Source of the DNA: Apilactobacillus nanyangensis
Lineage (GTDB): Bacteria > Bacillota > Bacilli > Lactobacillales > Lactobacillaceae
Direction of reading: 5' to 3'
DNA length: 64,000 nucleotides
NCBI RefSeq assembly: GCF_016861915.1
Contig: NZ_BOLX01000003.1
Coordinates: 48,205 to 112,204 of the forward strand
Every line of letters starts with the position of its first letter. The stretch's first letter is position 1. The position numbers and the translations under genes are program-made. Below are positions 18,360 through 26,811 of this stretch, piece after piece. The notes beneath the pieces were generated by a model. That model did no database searches. It saw only the letters and a program-made list of their open reading frames with translations, and was not told the origin of the DNA.

Positions 18360-18376
18360 TTTGACCTTTTTTGACC
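18360..18376 (-). promoter_or_regulatory. CtsR operator of clpL
   Basis: On the minus strand: GGTCAAA, AAA, GGTCAAA, the tandem heptamer (A/G)GTCAAA-N3-(A/G)GTCAAA bound by CtsR, just upstream of the -35 box. This predicts CtsR repression released by heat. Confidence 0.88.
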
Positions 18377-18379
18377 TTT

Positions 18380-18626
18380 TTCTTACATAGGACGCGAAAC
18401 CCATTGATACATAAAGGATTGAGCAAAGGTAAAATTTTTATAAAGTTTTGACTTTCAATTTATACATCCATTAATATGTTATGTTTTGTGACATCAAAAC
18501 TTAACTTTTTTAAAAAAATCGAGTTTTCAGATATACAACGCCCGTCCATTCTGATATGATAAAAACATACAATGTTATGAAATATAACGTGGAAAAGAAA
18601 TACTACTTTGAAAAGGGGTTTTACTA
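18380..18626. other. non-coding region between clpL and glnP-like gene
   Basis: Apart from the clpL control sites and the promoter at 18448-18477 nothing is recognised. The downstream mRNA would have a leader of about 140 bases, ending in AAAAGGGG before the ATG; no known riboswitch is apparent. Confidence 0.4.
18448..18477 (+). promoter_or_regulatory. putative promoter of the GlnP-type transporter
   Basis: TTGACT (18448-18453), 18-bp spacer, TAATAT (18472-18477). Confidence 0.5.
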
Positions 18627-20072
18627 ATGAAGCGACATTCATCAGTAATTCGATGGTTAATGGCATTAACTGTTGGATTCGTCGTTGCATTCGGTTTATT
18701 CTCAGCACCTACTAAGACACATGCTGCAGAAAAGACTTACCAAATTGGTATGGATGTTACATTCCCACCATTTGAATTTGCAAACGACAACAATAAATAT
18801 GTTGGTATCGATATTGATTTATTCAACGCAATTGCAAAAGACCAACATTTCAAAATTAACTGGAAAGCTTCCAGCTTTAGTGGATTAATTCAATCCGTTC
18901 AAGCAGGACAACTAAATGGTATGGTTGCGGGTATGTCCGTAACCCCTGAACGTAAAGGTTCATTTGATTTCTCAGATCCTTACTACAACTCAGGTGTTGT
19001 TATGGCCGTATCTCAAAATACCGACAACATTAAAGGTCTAAAGGATCTACGTGGTAAGACAGTCGCAGTTAAGACTGGTACTACCGGTGCTCAATACGCA
19101 CAATCAATTCAAAAGAAATACGGATTTAAGATTAGTACTTTTGATGATTCAAGTAACGTCTACGAAGATGTGTTAACTGGTAACTCAGCTGCATGTTTCG
19201 ATGACGAACCCGTATTAAAATACGGTATCAACCAAGGTACTAAATTAAAAATTGTTACTAAACCAGCTGCTGGTACTCCAGTTGCATTCGGTGTTAAAAA
19301 AGGAACTAACCAAGAACTACTAAAGAAGTTCAACGCCGGTCTAGCTCACCTAAAGAAAAACGGTGAATACAAAAAGATCATTGATAGATACTTAAACGCT
19401 AAGAAGAACACAGCAGATACTCACTCATTCTTTGGTATCTTGAAGCAAAACAAGACTTTCCTATGGCAAGGTTTCCTACAAACCCTATGGCTAACAATTG
19501 TTTCAATCTTCTTCGCTACCATCTTTGGTGTAATTTTCGGGCTATTTGGTGTTCTACCAATCAAGTTCTTCCGTTGGTTATCATCAACAGTTATCTACTT
19601 ATTTAGAGGTATGCCCCTATTGGTTCTAGCATTATTCATCTACACTGGTATTCCTACATTAACTGGTACTAGAATTCCTGCTTTCGTAGCCGGTGTTATC
19701 ACGTTGATGTTAGATGAAGGTGCATACATTGCTGCCTTTGTTAAGGGTGGTATTGAATCAGTTGATAAAGGTCAAATGGAAGCCGCTCGATCACTTGGTT
19801 TACCATTCGGTAAGTCAATGAGCAAGGTTATCCTACCTCAAGGTGTTAAGTTAATGGTTCCATCATTCATTAACCAATTCATCATTACCTTGAAGGATAC
19901 TTCAATCCTATCAATTATCGGTATTCTAGAACTTACTCAAACTGGTAAGATTATCATCGCTAGAAACCTTGAAGGATTCAAAGTTTGGGCAATGGTTGCA
20001 ATTATCTACCTAATTGTAATTACCCTATTAACTTGGCTATCAAACTGGGTAAAAAGGAGAGCTAAGATATGA
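18627..20072 (+). CDS. GlnP-type amino acid ABC transporter: binding protein fused to permease
   Basis: 481 residues. Signal sequence 1-34 (cleavage near THAAEK), one family-3 substrate-binding domain at about 36-258 ([39 protein letters not shown]), then a permease with the [18 protein letters not shown] signature and EAA loop [22 protein letters not shown]. In lactococcal GlnP two binding domains precede the permease; here there is one. Likely substrates are glutamine, glutamate, Asn or Arg. The stop overlaps the ATPase start by 4 bases (ATGA), so the two are translationally coupled. Confidence 0.88.
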   Translation: MKRHSSVIRWLMALTVGFVVAFGLFSAPTKTHAAEKTYQIGMDVTFPPFEFANDNNKYVGIDIDLFNAIAKDQHFKINWKASSFSGLIQSVQAGQLNGMVAGMSVTPERKGSFDFSDPYYNSGVVMAVSQNTDNIKGLKDLRGKTVAVKTGTTGAQYAQSIQKKYGFKISTFDDSSNVYEDVLTGNSAACFDDEPVLKYGINQGTKLKIVTKPAAGTPVAFGVKKGTNQELLKKFNAGLAHLKKNGEYKKIIDRYLNAKKNTADTHSFFGILKQNKTFLWQGFLQTLWLTIVSIFFATIFGVIFGLFGVLPIKFFRWLSSTVIYLFRGMPLLVLALFIYTGIPTLTGTRIPAFVAGVITLMLDEGAYIAAFVKGGIESVDKGQMEAARSLGLPFGKSMSKVILPQGVKLMVPSFINQFIITLKDTSILSIIGILELTQTGKIIIARNLEGFKVWAMVAIIYLIVITLLTWLSNWVKRRAKI

Positions 20073-20806
20073 GCAAAATTAAAGTAACTGATTTACACAA
20101 GCAATACGCAGACAACCATGTCTTACGTGGTGTAGATCTAGAAGTTAAAGATAACGAAGTAGTTGTTATTATCGGCCCTTCTGGTTCTGGTAAGTCAACT
20201 CTATTAAGAACTTTAAACAAGTTAGAAGAACCAACTTCAGGTTCAGTTGTTGTTCATGGTACTGACATCGCCAAAAAAGGCGTTGATATCGACAAGGTTC
20301 GTGAACAAATTGGTATGGTGTTCCAACACTTTAACCTATTTAACAACCTATCAGTTGGTAAAAACATCATGTTAGCACCTGTTGAATTAGGTAAACTATC
20401 AAAAGAAGATGCTGTAAAGCAAGCTAAGAAGTTACTACAAGTTGTTGGTTTGGAAAACAAATTCGACGCTTCAGTAAGTTCACTATCTGGTGGTCAAAAA
20501 CAACGTGTTGCTATCGCTCGTGCCTTAGCAATGAACCCAGACATCATGCTATTCGATGAACCTACTTCTGCCCTTGACCCTGAAATGGTCGGTGACGTTT
20601 TAAACGTTATGAAGAAGCTAGCTAAAGAAAAAGGTATGACAATGGTTGTTGTTACCCACGAAATGGGCTTCGCCAAAGAAGTTGCTGACCGTGTGGTATT
20701 CGTTGATGACGGTATCATCCAAGAAGAAGGTACTCCAGATGAAATCTTCAACCACCCTAAGAACGATCGTCTAAAATCATTCCTATCAAAGATTTTGGAA
20801 GTCTAG
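20069..20806 (+). CDS. amino acid ABC transporter ATP-binding protein, GlnQ type
   Basis: 245 residues. Walker [10 protein letters not shown] at about 33-41, Q-loop [12 protein letters not shown], signature [16 protein letters not shown], Walker [16 protein letters not shown], switch VVTHEM. It powers the fused binding protein/permease encoded just upstream (4-base overlap). It is closer to canonical GlnQ than the ATPase at 6478-7221. Confidence 0.92.
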   Translation: MSKIKVTDLHKQYADNHVLRGVDLEVKDNEVVVIIGPSGSGKSTLLRTLNKLEEPTSGSVVVHGTDIAKKGVDIDKVREQIGMVFQHFNLFNNLSVGKNIMLAPVELGKLSKEDAVKQAKKLLQVVGLENKFDASVSSLSGGQKQRVAIARALAMNPDIMLFDEPTSALDPEMVGDVLNVMKKLAKEKGMTMVVVTHEMGFAKEVADRVVFVDDGIIQEEGTPDEIFNHPKNDRLKSFLSKILEV

Positions 20807-20810
20807 TAAA

Positions 20811-20842
20811 AAAGAACCTCGCTTATGCGGGGTTCTTTTTTT
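20811..20842 (+). terminator. terminator of glnPQ-like operon
   Basis: AAGAACCTCGC / GCGGGGTTCTT hairpin followed by T-run. Confidence 0.85.
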
Positions 20843-20855
20843 GTGCATTTTTTGC

Positions 20856-20884
20856 TTGCATTTTTATTTTGTCCCTTTTATAAT
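20856..20884 (+). promoter_or_regulatory. promoter of the marR-MFS operon
   Basis: TTGCAT (20856-20861), 17-bp spacer, TATAAT (20879-20884). Confidence 0.75.
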
Positions 20885-20885
20885 T

Positions 20886-20899
20886 GTTAGCATGCTAAC
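20886..20899. promoter_or_regulatory. MarR-type operator palindrome
   Basis: GTTAGCATGCTAAC, a perfect 14-bp palindrome one base downstream of the -10 box and over the expected +1. The form TTAGCNTGCTAA is typical for MarR-family sites, so the MarR encoded at 20921 probably represses itself and the pump. Confidence 0.8.
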
Positions 20900-20920
20900 A
20901 AAATCTAGGAAGTGATATTC

Positions 20921-21343
20921 ATGACAGAAAATATTGGGAGACAGTTAAAGATTGCATCGACCCAACTCACCAAACAATTTGATAAGTTTGCGATTCAATA
21001 CGATTTAACAAGTATGCAGATGTCCGTAATCGACTTCTTGACCCTATTTAAAGATCAAGAAATGTTTCAAAAAGACATCGAACACGAATTTAACATCCGT
21101 CGTTCCACCGCTTCAACGCTATTGAAACGTATGGAAGATAAGGGATTAATACGCCGTGTTGAATCGAACAAGGATGCTCGTCAAAAGCAGGTTATCCTAA
21201 CCGATTTAGCTGTTCAATACGAAGACGACATTCAAAAGTTCATGGTTGAAACGCAACAACAAATCCATAGTTTCTTGTCTGATGAAGAATACGCTGCCCT
21301 AGAGAGTAGCTTAGATAAAATCATTAAAAACATGGGGGATTAA
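20921..21343 (+). CDS. MarR family transcriptional repressor
   Basis: 140 residues from ATG 20921 (AGGAAG 8 bases upstream; a GTG at 20912 overlaps that site). MarR winged helix: MQMSVIDFLTLFKDQ, then FNIRRSTASTLLKRMEDKGLIRR with the wing ..SNKDARQKQVILTD at about 85-98, the family's most conserved part. It is followed two bases later by an MFS efflux gene, which it presumably controls through the palindrome at 20886-20899. Confidence 0.9.
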   Translation: MTENIGRQLKIASTQLTKQFDKFAIQYDLTSMQMSVIDFLTLFKDQEMFQKDIEHEFNIRRSTASTLLKRMEDKGLIRRVESNKDARQKQVILTDLAVQYEDDIQKFMVETQQQIHSFLSDEEYAALESSLDKIIKNMGD

Positions 21344-21345
21344 TA

Positions 21346-22722
21346 ATGGATAGCAAAATTTCATTAAAGACATTACTATCAGTCATCGCAGCTGGAATCA
21401 TGTCCTTTAGTGGTGTTGTTATTGAAACTTCAATGAACATCACATTTCCGACTTTGATGCACGACTTTCATGTCGAAACCAGTACTGTTCAATGGATGAC
21501 TACAATCTATTTACTAATCGTTTCAATCGTTGTACCTCTTTCTGCAATATTGAACCGTAATTTTAAAACCAAGCAATTATTTATCGTTGCCAATTTACTA
21601 TTTATTCTAGGGGTTGTGTGTGACCTATTCGCCCCAACATTTACATTCTTACTAATCGGTCGTGTGATTCAAGGTTTTGGAACTGGGATCGCACTACCAT
21701 TGATGTTTAACATCATCTTAGATCAAGTGCCAGCCGAAAAAATTGGTGTCATGATGGGTGTCGGTAATCTAATTACCGCTATTGCCCCTGCCGTTGGTCC
21801 TACTTTCGGCGGAATCGTGGTATCTTCAATTGGTTGGCGTTACATTTTTGCCATTCTATTGCCAGTTCTCGTGATTTCTCTAATCTTGGGTGTATTCAAC
21901 ATCGAACAAAAACGTGCAATTGAAAAGACAAGTCTCGACTTTGTCGGCCTAATCCTAATCGTGATTACCTTTACTGGATTAGTATATGGTTTCTCAAACA
22001 TGGGCGCGGGAAAAATTCTAAGTAAAGTGGTAATTCTTCCAATCATAATTGGATTGATTGCTTTAATTACTCTTTACGTTCACTGTATTAGAAGCAAGAA
22101 CGCCATCTTAGACCTATCAGTTCTTCAAAACCATAAGTTTGCTGGTCACATTGTTGGATTCTTCATCCTACAATTCATCACATTAGGCCTATCATTCATC
22201 TTGCCTAACTATGTACAAATCGTAAACCATTCATCAGCATTCATTGCCGGTTTACTAGTATTACCTGGTGCCGCAATTGGTGCAGTTTTTGCCCCACTAT
22301 CCGGTAGTTTGTACGACCGTTTTGGTGCTTACAAGCCACTAGCATTAGGAATGTTATTCGGACTAATTGGTTTGGCATTATTCACCATCTTTGGTACCCA
22401 CTTGAGCAATGCCATGGTTTTATGTTTCTACGTAATCTACATGCTATGCATGGGATTATCATTTGGTAACATCATGACAAGTGGATTGAGCCAACTAAAT
22501 GGTGAACAAAGAACCGACGGAAACGCCGTCTTCAACACCATTCAACAAATCTCAGGTGCCATTGCCACTTCCATCGTTTCAGCTATCATTACTATCAGTC
22601 AACTAAATAATAGTAACGAAGCTATTGGGACTGCTAATGGAGCACTTCACGCTTTCATTTTATTACTAGTACTAGTGATCATCGCTAGTCTAATCTTAAA
22701 CGCCGTTGTAAAGCACAAATAA
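21346..22722 (+). CDS. MFS multidrug efflux transporter, DHA2 (EmrB/LmrB) type
   Basis: 458 residues, about 14 hydrophobic segments. Early ETSMNITFPTLMHDFHV is the DHA2 motif D1 region of EmrB/QacA relatives; LIGRVIQGFGTGIALPL and APAVGPTFGGIVVSSIGWRYIF (motif C, antiporter signature) follow. It should export lipophilic cations or other toxic compounds against protons. It forms one operon with marR (2-base gap) and ends at its own terminator. Confidence 0.88.
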   Translation: MDSKISLKTLLSVIAAGIMSFSGVVIETSMNITFPTLMHDFHVETSTVQWMTTIYLLIVSIVVPLSAILNRNFKTKQLFIVANLLFILGVVCDLFAPTFTFLLIGRVIQGFGTGIALPLMFNIILDQVPAEKIGVMMGVGNLITAIAPAVGPTFGGIVVSSIGWRYIFAILLPVLVISLILGVFNIEQKRAIEKTSLDFVGLILIVITFTGLVYGFSNMGAGKILSKVVILPIIIGLIALITLYVHCIRSKNAILDLSVLQNHKFAGHIVGFFILQFITLGLSFILPNYVQIVNHSSAFIAGLLVLPGAAIGAVFAPLSGSLYDRFGAYKPLALGMLFGLIGLALFTIFGTHLSNAMVLCFYVIYMLCMGLSFGNIMTSGLSQLNGEQRTDGNAVFNTIQQISGAIATSIVSAIITISQLNNSNEAIGTANGALHAFILLLVLVIIASLILNAVVKHK

Positions 22723-22728
22723 AAAATA

Positions 22729-22763
22729 AAAAAAGCCTAACGTTTTAAACGTTAGGCTTTTTG
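22729..22763. terminator. bidirectional terminator after MFS pump
   Basis: AAAAAGCCTAACGTTT / AAACGTTAGGCTTTTT, a 16-bp perfect stem-loop. Confidence 0.88.
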
Positions 22764-22765
22764 TT

Positions 22766-23005
22766 TTACTTCATTTTTTTGACACTCATAAAAATTCTAG
22801 TTGCAGGATAGAATCTAACATTAAACTCATCCTTAATAGCGTTAACAATCTCGCTATCATCATTATGTTCTTCAATCATGGCACGTACTTTCACAACGTT
22901 GTCATAATTGTTCAAGATGTCTCTTACGACACCACGGTCTTTAATACTCTTGACCACTTCATAAATTGCAAAAATAAATAAAAGAATCGCAATTATATTC
23001 CACAT
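22766..23005 (-). CDS. small N-terminally anchored protein, unknown
   Basis: 79 residues, ATG behind GGAGT. One hydrophobic helix at 3-20 (NIIAILLFIFAIYEVVKS) then a soluble, charged domain with EEHNDDSEIVNAIKDEFNV. It is monocistronic with a shared terminator. No family recognised. Confidence 0.65.
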   Translation of the reverse strand: MWNIIAILLFIFAIYEVVKSIKDRGVVRDILNNYDNVVKVRAMIEEHNDDSEIVNAIKDEFNVRFYPATRIFMSVKKMK

Positions 23006-23153
23006 ATATAAATTATCACTCCTATTACTTATAATTATACGTGATATGTCGATATTATCAAAATCATATTAACTAAAGCTTAACAATTCAACGGTTTAGA
23101 AGGGTTGTCACACGTGATATAATTTAAATATTATAAATAAAGGAGAAATTCAT

Positions 23154-24176
23154 ATGATTGATACGATTAAAAAACGTACCATTGGATTTCTAGCTGCAGC
23201 CATTATTGCAATTATTAGTCAATTTCTTACAGCTATTATTCCAAACATCGGTGGAGCAACCATCGCAATCCTAATCGGAATCGTGTTGGGTAACACCGTT
23301 TTAAAACAACCAGTTCTAAGTGCTGGTACCAAGTTTGCTGAAAAACGATTACTGGAATACTCAGTAATGCTACTTGGTCTTACCATCACTTTTCAAACCA
23401 TTCTTCAATTACACTGGTCTGGATTACTATTCATCATCATCCAAATGGCCATCACCATTATCGCTGCCATCATGATTGGTAAGTGGCTTCACTTTGGTGA
23501 AGGAATTTACCTTTGTATGGCCGGTGGTAACGCAGTTTGTGGATCATCTGCAATTGCTTCCATCAAACCAGTCATTAACGCTTCTGACGAAGATGCCGGA
23601 ATGAGTATCACATTGGTAAACCTAATGGGAACCGTAATGATGCTAGCTCTTCCAGTCATTGGTACCATGGTATTTGGTCACGTTGACATGCTACGTGGTG
23701 CTTTGATTGGTGGTACCGTTCAATCAGTTGGACAAGTTATCGCCAGTGCAACAATGGTTAACCAAACTACCGTCCAATTCGCGACTCTATTCAAGATTAT
23801 GCGAATCATCATGCTAGTAGTTGTGGTTACTGTGTTTGCACGCATCCACGCTAAAAACGAAGCATTAGCTAATGCCGAAAAAGAAGTTGAAGCAGAAGTG
23901 AAAAAAGGTAAGATTGATTTCCTACCATGGTACGTTCTATGGTTCTTAATCTTTTGTATCTTAAATAGTTTCTTCCACCTTCCAGCTTTCATCGGTAACA
24001 CCGCTCACCTATTGAGCTCATGGTGTGAAATTATTGCGCTAGCAGCTATCGGTTTACGTCTAAACTTAAAGGCGTTCCTAAAGGCCGGAAAGCGTTTTGC
24101 AATCTACAGCGTTTCAGTTGGTCTAATTCAAACCATCGTGGCACTAATCTTAATCAAACTGTTAATTCACGCATAA
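23154..24176 (+). CDS. YeiH-family putative sulfate exporter / UPF0324 membrane protein
   Basis: 340 residues, about ten membrane helices, ATG behind AAGGAG. Family landmarks: GGATIAILIGIVLGNTV, KRLLEYSVMLLGLTITFQ, MAGGNAVCGSSAIASIKPVI (the signature segment near residue 125) and GGTVQSVGQVIASA. The family has been proposed to export sulfate or sulfonate; evidence for the substrate is thin. It stands alone with its own terminator. Confidence 0.82.
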   Translation: MIDTIKKRTIGFLAAAIIAIISQFLTAIIPNIGGATIAILIGIVLGNTVLKQPVLSAGTKFAEKRLLEYSVMLLGLTITFQTILQLHWSGLLFIIIQMAITIIAAIMIGKWLHFGEGIYLCMAGGNAVCGSSAIASIKPVINASDEDAGMSITLVNLMGTVMMLALPVIGTMVFGHVDMLRGALIGGTVQSVGQVIASATMVNQTTVQFATLFKIMRIIMLVVVVTVFARIHAKNEALANAEKEVEAEVKKGKIDFLPWYVLWFLIFCILNSFFHLPAFIGNTAHLLSSWCEIIALAAIGLRLNLKAFLKAGKRFAIYSVSVGLIQTIVALILIKLLIHA

Positions 24177-24177
24177 T

Positions 24178-24209
24178 AAAAAGACTAGGCAAATGCCTAG
24201 TCTTTTTTA
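24178..24209. terminator. bidirectional terminator, YeiH / aldehyde dehydrogenase
   Basis: AAAAGACTAGGCA / TGCCTAGTCTTTT hairpin with T-run. It comes right after the stop of the dehydrogenase, leaving no room for a second domain. Confidence 0.88.
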
Positions 24210-24210
24210 A

Positions 24211-25587
24211 TTACATATACTTTTTAATAAGTTCTTCAAAGTTACTATTCTTACGTGGGTAAGCAATTTTCTTAAGGTTGAGTAAATCAAAGTCAGTAAC
24301 GTTATGTGAAATGGAGTTAAAGCCCCATGAACCAGTTCCTAATGTTAGTGAAGGTTCCAATCCGTTGACGATGCTACCAACACCACCTAGACAGCAAGGA
24401 GTATTGACTAGGATACGGCAGGCTTTCATCTTGATACCGAATTTGGTAATCACATCGGAATCAGTTGATCTAATTCCGGCAGTGTGACCTAATCCACCAT
24501 AGTTTAGGATTGATTCTAGAGTGTCGTATGCATGGTCTGAATCAGCCACCTTATATACTGATACAACTGGTGAAAGCTTTTCACCAGAAAGTAAGTGGTC
24601 AAGACCAACTTCAGTTAGTTCAGCGGCCAATACCTTGGTGCCTTCTGGCACTTCAATTCCGGCCATGTCAGCAATTTGCTTAGCTGAACGACCAGCGATT
24701 GGTCCGTTAACACCACCAGTTTCAGGGTTAAACATAGTCTGTGCTAGCTTGTCTTGATCTGATTCAGCAATGAAGTATACACCAGCGTCACTTAGGCGTT
24801 TCTTCATGTCATCATAGATGGCTGAATCGATTACCAGACTGTTTTCAGTGGCACAAATCATACCATTATCAAAGGTCTTTGATAATACGATGTCTTTAAC
24901 TGCTGCATCTAAATCTGCGGACTTTTCAACATATAATGGTGCGTTACCAGGACCCACACCTAATGCGGGTTTACCACTTGAGTAAGCGGCTTTGACCATG
25001 GAAGGTCCACCAGTCGCTAAAATCGTTGCAACACTAGGGTGGTGAATCAAGGCATTGGTTGCGTCAATGCTTGGTTCACTAATCCATTGAATTGAATTAA
25101 TTGGTGCCCCTGCTTTAACGGCTGCATCTAATACAATTTCAGCTGCTTTTATTGAGGACTTCAAAGCTTGTGGATGGAAACTAAATACGATTGGGTTTCT
25201 AGTCTTCATCGCAATGATTGCCTTAAATAAAGTAGTTGAAGTTGGGTTGGTAACTGGAGTAACACCAGCTAACACCCCTAATGGTTCTGCAATTGTAACT
25301 GTCTTTGCTTCATCGTCTTCATCGATAATTCCAACAGTCTTATGATTCTTAATGAAGTTACCAATTTGACCACTGGCAAAAATGTTCTTCATTGTCTTGT
25401 CGTGAGTATTTCCACGACCAGTTTCTTCATGAGCCAATTTTGCCAATTCCGCACTGTTATCTAAACCAGCTTGGACCATTGCATCTACAATTGAGTCTAC
25501 CTGTGATTGATCTAAACCTTCTAATTCAGTTAATGCATTATGTGCATTACTTACTAAATTGTTAATCATTTCATCAACTTGAACCAT
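24211..25587 (-). CDS. acetylating acetaldehyde dehydrogenase (AdhE N-terminal half only)
   Basis: 458 residues from ATG 25587 (GGAGGG upstream). It converts acetyl-CoA and NADH to acetaldehyde, CoA and NAD. The sequence follows the ALDH half of AdhE: PLGVLAGVTPVTNPTSTTLFK near 85-105, ALGVGPGNAPLYVE near 220, catalytic Cys in FDNGMICATENS near residue 243, and GLGHTAGIRS near 350. AdhE is about 870 residues with an Fe-dependent alcohol dehydrogenase half; here the frame stops after KNSNFEELIKKYM and a terminator follows at once. A stand-alone enzyme or a fixed truncation; loss of the ADH half is known in fructophilic lactic acid bacteria. Confidence 0.88.
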   Translation of the reverse strand: MVQVDEMINNLVSNAHNALTELEGLDQSQVDSIVDAMVQAGLDNSAELAKLAHEETGRGNTHDKTMKNIFASGQIGNFIKNHKTVGIIDEDDEAKTVTIAEPLGVLAGVTPVTNPTSTTLFKAIIAMKTRNPIVFSFHPQALKSSIKAAEIVLDAAVKAGAPINSIQWISEPSIDATNALIHHPSVATILATGGPSMVKAAYSSGKPALGVGPGNAPLYVEKSADLDAAVKDIVLSKTFDNGMICATENSLVIDSAIYDDMKKRLSDAGVYFIAESDQDKLAQTMFNPETGGVNGPIAGRSAKQIADMAGIEVPEGTKVLAAELTEVGLDHLLSGEKLSPVVSVYKVADSDHAYDTLESILNYGGLGHTAGIRSTDSDVITKFGIKMKACRILVNTPCCLGGVGSIVNGLEPSLTLGTGSWGFNSISHNVTDFDLLNLKKIAYPRKNSNFEELIKKYM

Positions 25588-25746
25588 CAAAAACGCCCTC
25601 CTTTAATTTAGATACTACTAACGTTTTCAATTTGATTGTATCAGTGTCAACAAGGGGTTTCAACCCATTGATCGCCAGAAAAAAATTAATTTTCGCTATG
25701 TTTTTTTAAAGAAAATATCCATTTTTAATTAAAAAATAGGTCAACT

Positions 25747-25764
25747 TTGTTCACCTAATCACAA
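25747..25764 (-). promoter_or_regulatory. Rex-like operator upstream of the acetaldehyde dehydrogenase
   Basis: TTGT TCACCTAA TCACAA: 18 bp matching Rex consensus TTGTGAAWWWWTTCACAA with one perfect half-site and 4 of 6 in the other. Rex (NADH-sensing repressor) commonly controls adhE. Candidate only. Confidence 0.4.
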
Positions 25765-25865
25765 GTGAAAAGTGCTAGATTTAAGTGTTTTAATTTCCGC
25801 AAATTCAGTAATGATAAACATACTTGATGTCTATCTTTTGCAGGCAAAAATTAAATTTTAATTTG

Positions 25866-25882
25866 AATATCATTATGATATT
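25866..25882. promoter_or_regulatory. palindrome upstream of ABC exporter
   Basis: AATATCAT-T-ATGATATT, a 17-bp palindrome 32 bases before the proposed start, followed by another GATATT copy at 25889. An operator of an unknown regulator is likely. Confidence 0.45.
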
Positions 25883-25914
25883 ATTAGGATATTCATAACA
25901 GAGGAGATGAGCTT

Positions 25915-26811
25915 ATCTTAAAGATCGAAAACATTTCGAAATCATTTTCAAAAGTCCAAGCTTTAAACAACGTTTCATTTGAAGCTAAAGACGGCCAAAT
26001 TCTTGGTCTAATCGGACAAAACGGTGCTGGTAAATCAACAACCTTTCACAGCATTCTTCGTTTTATCGAATTTGATGGAGAAATTACATTAAACAATCAC
26101 GAAATCACCGTTAAGGACTTCAACAAAGTGGGATATCTTCCAGAAGAACGTAGTCTATTCGAAGACCTAACAATTGAAAGTCAAATTACATACTTTGCGG
26201 AACTAAAGGGCCGCGATAAAAAATGGGTCAAGGAACGCATTGACTCATGGTTAAAACGCTTCGAAGTTAAGGGAGAGGCAAAAGACAAAATTAAATCATT
26301 ATCTAAGGGTAACCAACAAAAGGTACAACTAATCTGTACCCTAATTCATGAACCAAAGTTGGTAATCCTAGATGAACCATTTAGTGGTTTGGACCCTGTT
26401 AACGCCGATCTTTTAAAGAAAGAAATCATCAGAACTAAGGAAAATGGCGCTGCCATCATCTTCTCAAGTCATGACATGAACAACGTTGAAGAACTTTGTG
26501 ATCACGTCGTCATGCTTAGAAACGGTAACGTTGTTTTAAACGGTAGCGTTGACGAAATCAGAAACCAATTCGGCAAGAAATATGTCTTCGTGACAACTGA
26601 CATGTCTGTAAACGAACTAGCTGCACTTGATGGTGTCAGTGAAGTGGTTGCACGTGGTCATAACCGTTACAAGATTACCCTTACCGATGAAGAATATGGT
26701 AAGGCCCTCTTCAACGCCGTGAGTCGTGGCGAATACATCGAAGAATTCAGCCAACAACCGCCTACATTAGATGAAATATTTAGAGAAAAGGCGGTGGCAA
26801 AACATGCATAA
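25915..26811 (+). CDS. ABC exporter ATP-binding protein, apparently with an ATC start
   Basis: 298 residues if read from ATC 25915. The ABC domain clearly begins there: (I/M)LKIENISKSFSKVQALNNVSF, Walker A GQNGAGKST near 37, signature LSKGNQQKVQ, Walker B LVILDEPFSGLDP, switch FSSHDM. AGGAG (25902-25906) is 8 bases before ATC, and no ATG/GTG/TTG exists in frame before codon 72 (ATG-like starts at 25907 are out of frame and hit TAA after four codons). A start at the next internal codon would delete Walker A. So initiation at ATC, a sequencing error or a recent start-codon mutation. NatA/YhaQ class; the permease start overlaps its end by 8 bases. Confidence 0.75.
   Translation: MLKIENISKSFSKVQALNNVSFEAKDGQILGLIGQNGAGKSTTFHSILRFIEFDGEITLNNHEITVKDFNKVGYLPEERSLFEDLTIESQITYFAELKGRDKKWVKERIDSWLKRFEVKGEAKDKIKSLSKGNQQKVQLICTLIHEPKLVILDEPFSGLDPVNADLLKKEIIRTKENGAAIIFSSHDMNNVEELCDHVVMLRNGNVVLNGSVDEIRNQFGKKYVFVTTDMSVNELAALDGVSEVVARGHNRYKITLTDEEYGKALFNAVSRGEYIEEFSQQPPTLDEIFREKAVAKHA

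Larger units (their letters stand above)
25588..25914. other. non-coding region between aldehyde dehydrogenase and ABC exporter
   Basis: It holds control sites for both divergent genes: the Rex-like repeat at 25747-25764 and the palindrome at 25866-25882. A possible minus-strand -35 (TTGACC, 25744-25739) abuts the Rex-like site. The rest is AT-rich with no frame. Confidence 0.5.

Noticed and set aside
25907..25921. Programmed frameshift at the start of the ABC ATPase from ATG 25907
   Set aside because: The five-codon frame ends in TAA and there is no slippery heptamer; a rare start or a point mutation is simpler.
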